In this document: one piece after another, positions 6,084-8,949 of the stretch
Position numbering within the stretch: the stretch's first letter is position 1
Layout: each line of letters opens with the position of its first letter
Made by a program: the position numbers and the translations under genes
Assembly: GCA_021810985.1 (NCBI GenBank)
Contig: JAJZQA010000085.1
Span: 1-8,949, forward strand
Source of the DNA: Deltaproteobacteria bacterium
GTDB taxonomy: Bacteria; Desulfobacterota; Desulfuromonadia; Geobacterales; Geobacteraceae
Direction of reading: 5' to 3'
Length of the DNA stretch: 8,949 nt
The notes under the pieces: model-generated
Database searches by the model: none
Told to the model about the DNA's origin: nothing
The model's input: the letters and a program-made list of their open reading frames with translations, nothing else

Positions 6084-7138
6084 AAAAAATACCGATTGTT
6101 CCGTTTTTTATTTCCCACCATGGCTGCCCGCATCGCTGCGTTTTCTGCAACCAGGAAAAGATTGCCGGAGCAAACGGAGACCTGCCCTCGGCAGAGGAAA
6201 TACGGGACACCGTGGCGGCCTATCAGCATACGAGCGGTAGTCGCGAGGTGGCGGTAGCCTTCTACGGGGGGAGCTTTACCAGTCTTTCCCGTGAAGACCA
6301 GGTGTGCCTCGTGGAACCGTTGCAGGCCCTGCTGGCCAGCGGCGAAGTTTCTTCCCTCAGGGTATCGACCCGGCCGGATTCGCTTGATGCCTCCGCGGCG
6401 GCTTTCCTCTCTGCTTCAGGAGTCCGTACCGTCGAACTTGGCGTCCAATCCCTTGATGACAGGGTCCTCGCGGAAGCCGAACGGGGGCACTGTGCCGCGG
6501 ATGTCGAGAGGGCCGTTTCCTGTCTTAAGGATGAAGGGATCTCGGTGGGACTCCAGTTAATGCCGGGACTTCCCGGCGATACGGCGGAGATCTCCGTTGC
6601 AACTCTCATGCGGGCGCTGAATTTGCGGCCGGATTTTCTGCGCATCTATCCCACGCTGGTGGTGGCGGGCACCGTCCTGGCCCGGCGCTATGCCGAGGGG
6701 CGATTCAGTCCCCTTACGCTGGCTGAGGCGGTGCGCCTGTGCAAGATCCTGCTTCACCGGGCGCTCCTTGCCGGGGTTCCGGTGGTACGCATGGGGCTGC
6801 AGCCAACCACGGATCTTGAGCGGGCCGGAACAATTCTCGCCGGACCGTTCCACCCGGCCTTCCGCCAGTTGGTGGAAGCGGAACTGTGCTTTGATCTCCT
6901 GGATCAGCTGATTCCGCCCGCTGCGGATGGCGCTGGGCCGTATACCGTTACCTGTTCACCTGCGAGAATTGCTGATGTCGTGGGGCAGAAGCGCGCAAAC
7001 ATGCAACGCCTGCTGCGAGAGCGCGGCCTTCGGATTGCGAGGGTGCTGGGAGATACCCGGCTGACGCCCTTCGACCTGATCGTGGAAGATTCGACCGGCA
7101 GGCGCAGGGGCAATATTATGCAAGACCTCCGTTATTAG
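6071..7138 (+). CDS. Elp3-like radical SAM protein without acetyltransferase domain; start codon not standard
   Basis: This enzyme should bind a [4Fe-4S] cluster and cleave S-adenosylmethionine; its substrate is unknown. Counting from the ATC at 6071 (355 residues), the cluster motif is GCPHRCVFC at 18-26 (C19, C23, C26). Then come YGGSF (65-69), RVSTRPDSL (97-105), ELGVQS (122-127) with a nearby RGH, and LMPGLPGD (163-170), all typical of the Elp3/HemN-like radical SAM group. A C-terminal region of about 130 residues has no domain I can name, and the Elp3 acetyltransferase domain is absent. The frame opens after a TGA at 6056-6058 and has no ATG, GTG or TTG before the Cys motif. The only codon of that kind is the GTG at 6212, which would delete the motif. 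ATC 6071 (GAGGAG 8 bases upstream), ATA 6089 and ATT 6095 are alternatives. One extra A in the A-run at 6067-6071, or a -1 shift there, would join it to rnc. It ends 55 bases before era. Confidence 0.85.
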   Translation: MRDVKKIPIVPFFISHHGCPHRCVFCNQEKIAGANGDLPSAEEIRDTVAAYQHTSGSREVAVAFYGGSFTSLSREDQVCLVEPLQALLASGEVSSLRVSTRPDSLDASAAAFLSASGVRTVELGVQSLDDRVLAEAERGHCAADVERAVSCLKDEGISVGLQLMPGLPGDTAEISVATLMRALNLRPDFLRIYPTLVVAGTVLARRYAEGRFSPLTLAEAVRLCKILLHRALLAGVPVVRMGLQPTTDLERAGTILAGPFHPAFRQLVEAELCFDLLDQLIPPAADGAGPYTVTCSPARIADVVGQKRANMQRLLRERGLRIARVLGDTRLTPFDLIVEDSTGRRRGNIMQDLRY

Positions 7139-7193
7139 GCGGATAATATTTATTCGGATACACCGAACAGAAACCAGAAAAAGGAAAATTCCC

Positions 7194-8087
7194 ATGCCTG
7201 ATACACCATTCCGCTCCGGGTTCGTTGCCATTATCGGACGGCCCAATGTCGGAAAATCGACACTTTTGAACCAGGTTCTCGGCGAAAAGGTCGTGATTAC
7301 TTCGGATAAGCCCCAGACGACCCGCAACCGGGTCCAGGGGATCCATAACCTTCCCGGCGCCCAGATCGTTTTCATCGATACGCCGGGGATGCATAATGCG
7401 CGTTCCCGGCTCAACCAATTCATGATGGAAGCGGCGCTTTCCTCCGTCAAAGGGGTGGATGTGGTGCTGCTCCTGGTGGATGCCAGCACTTATTCGGGAA
7501 ATCCGGATGACCTGCTCCTGGGGGTCCTCGAGGGTATAAACGTGCCGGTGGTGCTGGCGTTGAACAAGATCGATCTGCTGCCGAAAGAAAAGCTGCTCGA
7601 GGTCATCGCCGCCCATGCCAAGCTTTATCCCTTCCGGGAAATTATTCCGGTATCGGCGGCATCGGGAGATGGCGTGGAGTTGCTGGTAAAGCTTCTTGCC
7701 GGGATGTTGCCGGAAGGGGTGCCGTATTTTCCCGACGATATCCTCACTGATCTTCCCGAGCGTTTTATCGTTGCGGAGATGATCCGGGAAAAGGTTTTCC
7801 GTCTGACCCATGATGAGGTTCCCTATTCGACGGCGGTGACCATCGACAGCTTCAAGGAGCGTGCTGACGGACTGGTTTCGATTTCCGCCGTGATTACCGT
7901 GGAACGTGATTCCCAAAAAGGGATCATCATCGGAAAGAAGGGTGAAATGCTGAAAAAAATCGGCAGGCAGGCCCGGCAGGAGATTGAGCAGCTGCTCGAC
8001 GCACGTGTCTTTCTGGAGCTGTTTGTGAAGGTGAGCAAGGACTGGCGGGAAAACCGCCGGATGATGAAAGAGCTGGGGTACGAATGA
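7194..8087 (+). CDS. era: GTPase Era (30S ribosome assembly)
   Basis: Era is an essential GTPase that binds near the 3' end of 16S rRNA and checks maturation of the small subunit, mainly in the cytoplasm or at the inner membrane face. The 297-residue protein has the expected length. G1 is GRPNVGKS (15-22), G3 DTPG (62-65), G4 NKID (124-127) and G5 SAAS (154-157). The C-terminal KH domain has [15 protein letters not shown] (243-257) and the usual basic end with DWREN. The ATG at 7194 has AAGGA at 7181-7185 as its ribosome binding site. The gene follows the radical SAM gene by 55 bases; that gap holds only a weak TTCGG/CCGAA repeat (7153-7167). Its stop overlaps the der start (ATGA at 8084-8087). 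Confidence 0.97.
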   Translation: MPDTPFRSGFVAIIGRPNVGKSTLLNQVLGEKVVITSDKPQTTRNRVQGIHNLPGAQIVFIDTPGMHNARSRLNQFMMEAALSSVKGVDVVLLLVDASTYSGNPDDLLLGVLEGINVPVVLALNKIDLLPKEKLLEVIAAHAKLYPFREIIPVSAASGDGVELLVKLLAGMLPEGVPYFPDDILTDLPERFIVAEMIREKVFRLTHDEVPYSTAVTIDSFKERADGLVSISAVITVERDSQKGIIIGKKGEMLKKIGRQARQEIEQLLDARVFLELFVKVSKDWRENRRMMKELGYE

Positions 8088-8949
8088 GACCGATAGTAGC
8101 AATTGTAGGGCGCCCCAATGTGGGAAAGTCGACCCTTTTCAACCGGTTGGTGGGGCGGCGCAAGGCGATCGTCGACGATATGCCGGGTGTAACCCGAGAC
8201 CGGAATTATGCCCAGGTGAATCGCTTTGACGTTCCTTTTACTTTGATCGACACCGGCGGTTTCGAACCGGTAAGCGATGATCGCATGCTCCAGCAGATGC
8301 GGGAGCAGTCACGATTGGCCATGGAAGAGGCGGATGTCATCCTGTTCATCATGGACGCGCGGCAGGGTCTGACGGCAGCGGACCGTGAAGTGGCGGAGAT
8401 GTTGCGCCGGGTCGATAAGCCGGTCTTTTTCGCGCTGAACAAGGTGGAGAGTGAAAAACAGGAGGCCGAACTGGGAGATTTTTATGCTCTCGGCGTCGAT
8501 AACCTCTACGCCATTTCCGCGGAACACAACCGTGGTGTTGATGACCTGATGGATGAGGTGTTGGCCGCTTTTCCCCGGAAAGATGTTTCGGAAGAAGACG
8601 AGGGGGTAACCAGGATCGCGGTGGTGGGTCGCCCCAATGTCGGGAAGTCGTCCCTGGTGAACCGTCTGCTCGGCTTCGAGCGGGTGGTGGCCAACCCGGT
8701 TCCAGGAACGACCCGCGATTCCGTGGATACCTATTTCACCTGCAATAAGAAACGCTACCAGCTCATCGATACGGCCGGGATCCGGCGCAAGGGCAGGATC
8801 AGCCTGAAGGTGGAGAAATACAGCGCGGTTGATGCCCTGCGCAGGATTCGCGCCACCCCGCCGTTCAAGGGCATGATGGTCCGCCAGCGCCGCCGTACCG
8901 TCGTCGGCGCTTTTCGCGCCAACCGCGCCGCGGAGCTTCAGGGCCGGAC
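8084..8949 (+). CDS. der: GTPase Der (EngA), incomplete; sequence departs from Der after residue 255
   Basis: Der is a tandem two-domain GTPase needed for 50S subunit assembly. The ATG overlaps the era stop (ATGA), which implies coupled translation. The first GTPase domain has GRPNVGKST (9-17), an IDTGGFEP switch segment and NKVE. The second has GRPNVGKSS (182-190), DTAGIRRKG (229-237) and then [14 protein letters not shown] ending at residue 255 (base 8848). In Der the next residues should be close to ERADVVLLVIDA, leading to the NKWD motif and the C-terminal KH-like domain. Instead the open frame continues as [17 protein letters not shown] and further arginine-rich sequence to the window end. 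The Der part is therefore certain only for 8084-8848. The missing part would be roughly 190 residues. Confidence 0.93.
   Translation, partial: MRPIVAIVGRPNVGKSTLFNRLVGRRKAIVDDMPGVTRDRNYAQVNRFDVPFTLIDTGGFEPVSDDRMLQQMREQSRLAMEEADVILFIMDARQGLTAADREVAEMLRRVDKPVFFALNKVESEKQEAELGDFYALGVDNLYAISAEHNRGVDDLMDEVLAAFPRKDVSEEDEGVTRIAVVGRPNVGKSSLVNRLLGFERVVANPVPGTTRDSVDTYFTCNKKRYQLIDTAGIRRKGRISLKVEKYSAVDALRRIRATPPFKGMMVRQRRRTVVGAFRANRAAELQGR
8849..8949. other. Foreign-looking, GC-rich terminal segment
   Basis: These 101 bases do not continue the der coding sequence. By my count about 75 of 101 are G or C (74%), clearly above the flanking genes by eye. Several frames on both strands are open, as expected for such GC content, and none gives a protein I recognise. 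A small GGCGC/GCGCC hairpin lies at 8896-8910. The best explanation is a chimeric read or contig end joined near 8846-8855; a true insertion into an essential gene is less likely. Confidence 0.6.

Noticed and set aside
6212..7138. GTG at 6212 as the start of the radical SAM gene
   Set aside because: It would remove the CxxxCxxC cluster motif that is encoded in frame just upstream, so the true start must lie before 6125.
7139..7193. Separate promoter or terminator between the radical SAM gene and era
   Set aside because: Only a 5-bp TTCGG/CCGAA repeat and AT-rich bases without paired -35/-10 boxes are seen in the 55-base gap.
7116..8102. Long minus-strand open frame (328 codons) opposite era
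   Set aside because: It is the shadow of era, whose GTPase and KH motifs are unmistakable; the antisense product is His/Gln/Arg-rich with no family features.
7235..8660. Repeated GGxCGxCCCAATGTxGG stretches near 7235, 8108 and 8626
   Set aside because: These are not DNA repeats of interest; they encode the same P-loop GRPNVGKS in Era and in both Der GTPase domains.

Overview
The window reads as ordinary core chromosome of a Deltaproteobacterium, most likely of the Geobacter/Desulfuromonas/Pelobacter group (Desulfuromonadia). Three things point there: an L28 protein carrying a four-cysteine zinc motif, a short 510-residue MetRS, and a tmk-holB-PSP1-metG cluster running opposite to rnc-radical SAM-era-der. 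The organism assignment rests on protein recall, not on a search. I see no transposase, phage gene, CRISPR array, tRNA, rRNA or toxin-antitoxin pair.

Layout. Bases 1-176 (minus) hold rpmB, cut off by the window edge. A divergent intergenic stretch (177-385) carries an rpmB promoter and ribosome binding site, plus a strong hairpin upstream of a plus-strand membrane-anchored DUF218/YdcF-like gene (386-985). That gene meets metG tail to tail, with 3 bases between the stop codons. Reading leftward from 5171 is a compact operon: tmk, holB, a PSP1/RicT-type gene and metG. It starts from a promoter with a perfect TATAAT box. From the same divergent region a second promoter drives rnc, an Elp3-like radical SAM gene, era and der rightward to the window end.

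How the genes work together. The left operon combines dTMP phosphorylation (tmk), the clamp-loader delta' subunit (holB), a Cys-rich PSP1 protein and methionyl-tRNA charging (metG). The order tmk-holB-PSP1 recalls tmk...holB-yaaT of Bacillus. The right operon groups RNA and ribosome maturation: RNase III, the GTPases Era (30S assembly) and Der (50S assembly), and a radical SAM enzyme of unknown substrate.

Two places deserve attention. First, the radical SAM gene has no ATG, GTG or TTG upstream of its essential Cys cluster, so ordinary gene calling truncates it and removes the catalytic motif. Second, the last ~100 bases do not encode Der although the frame stays open: the protein stops resembling Der after residue 255, and GC rises to about 74%. 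This looks like a chimeric contig end. I found no convincing new biological system; the window is housekeeping DNA with a few irregularities.
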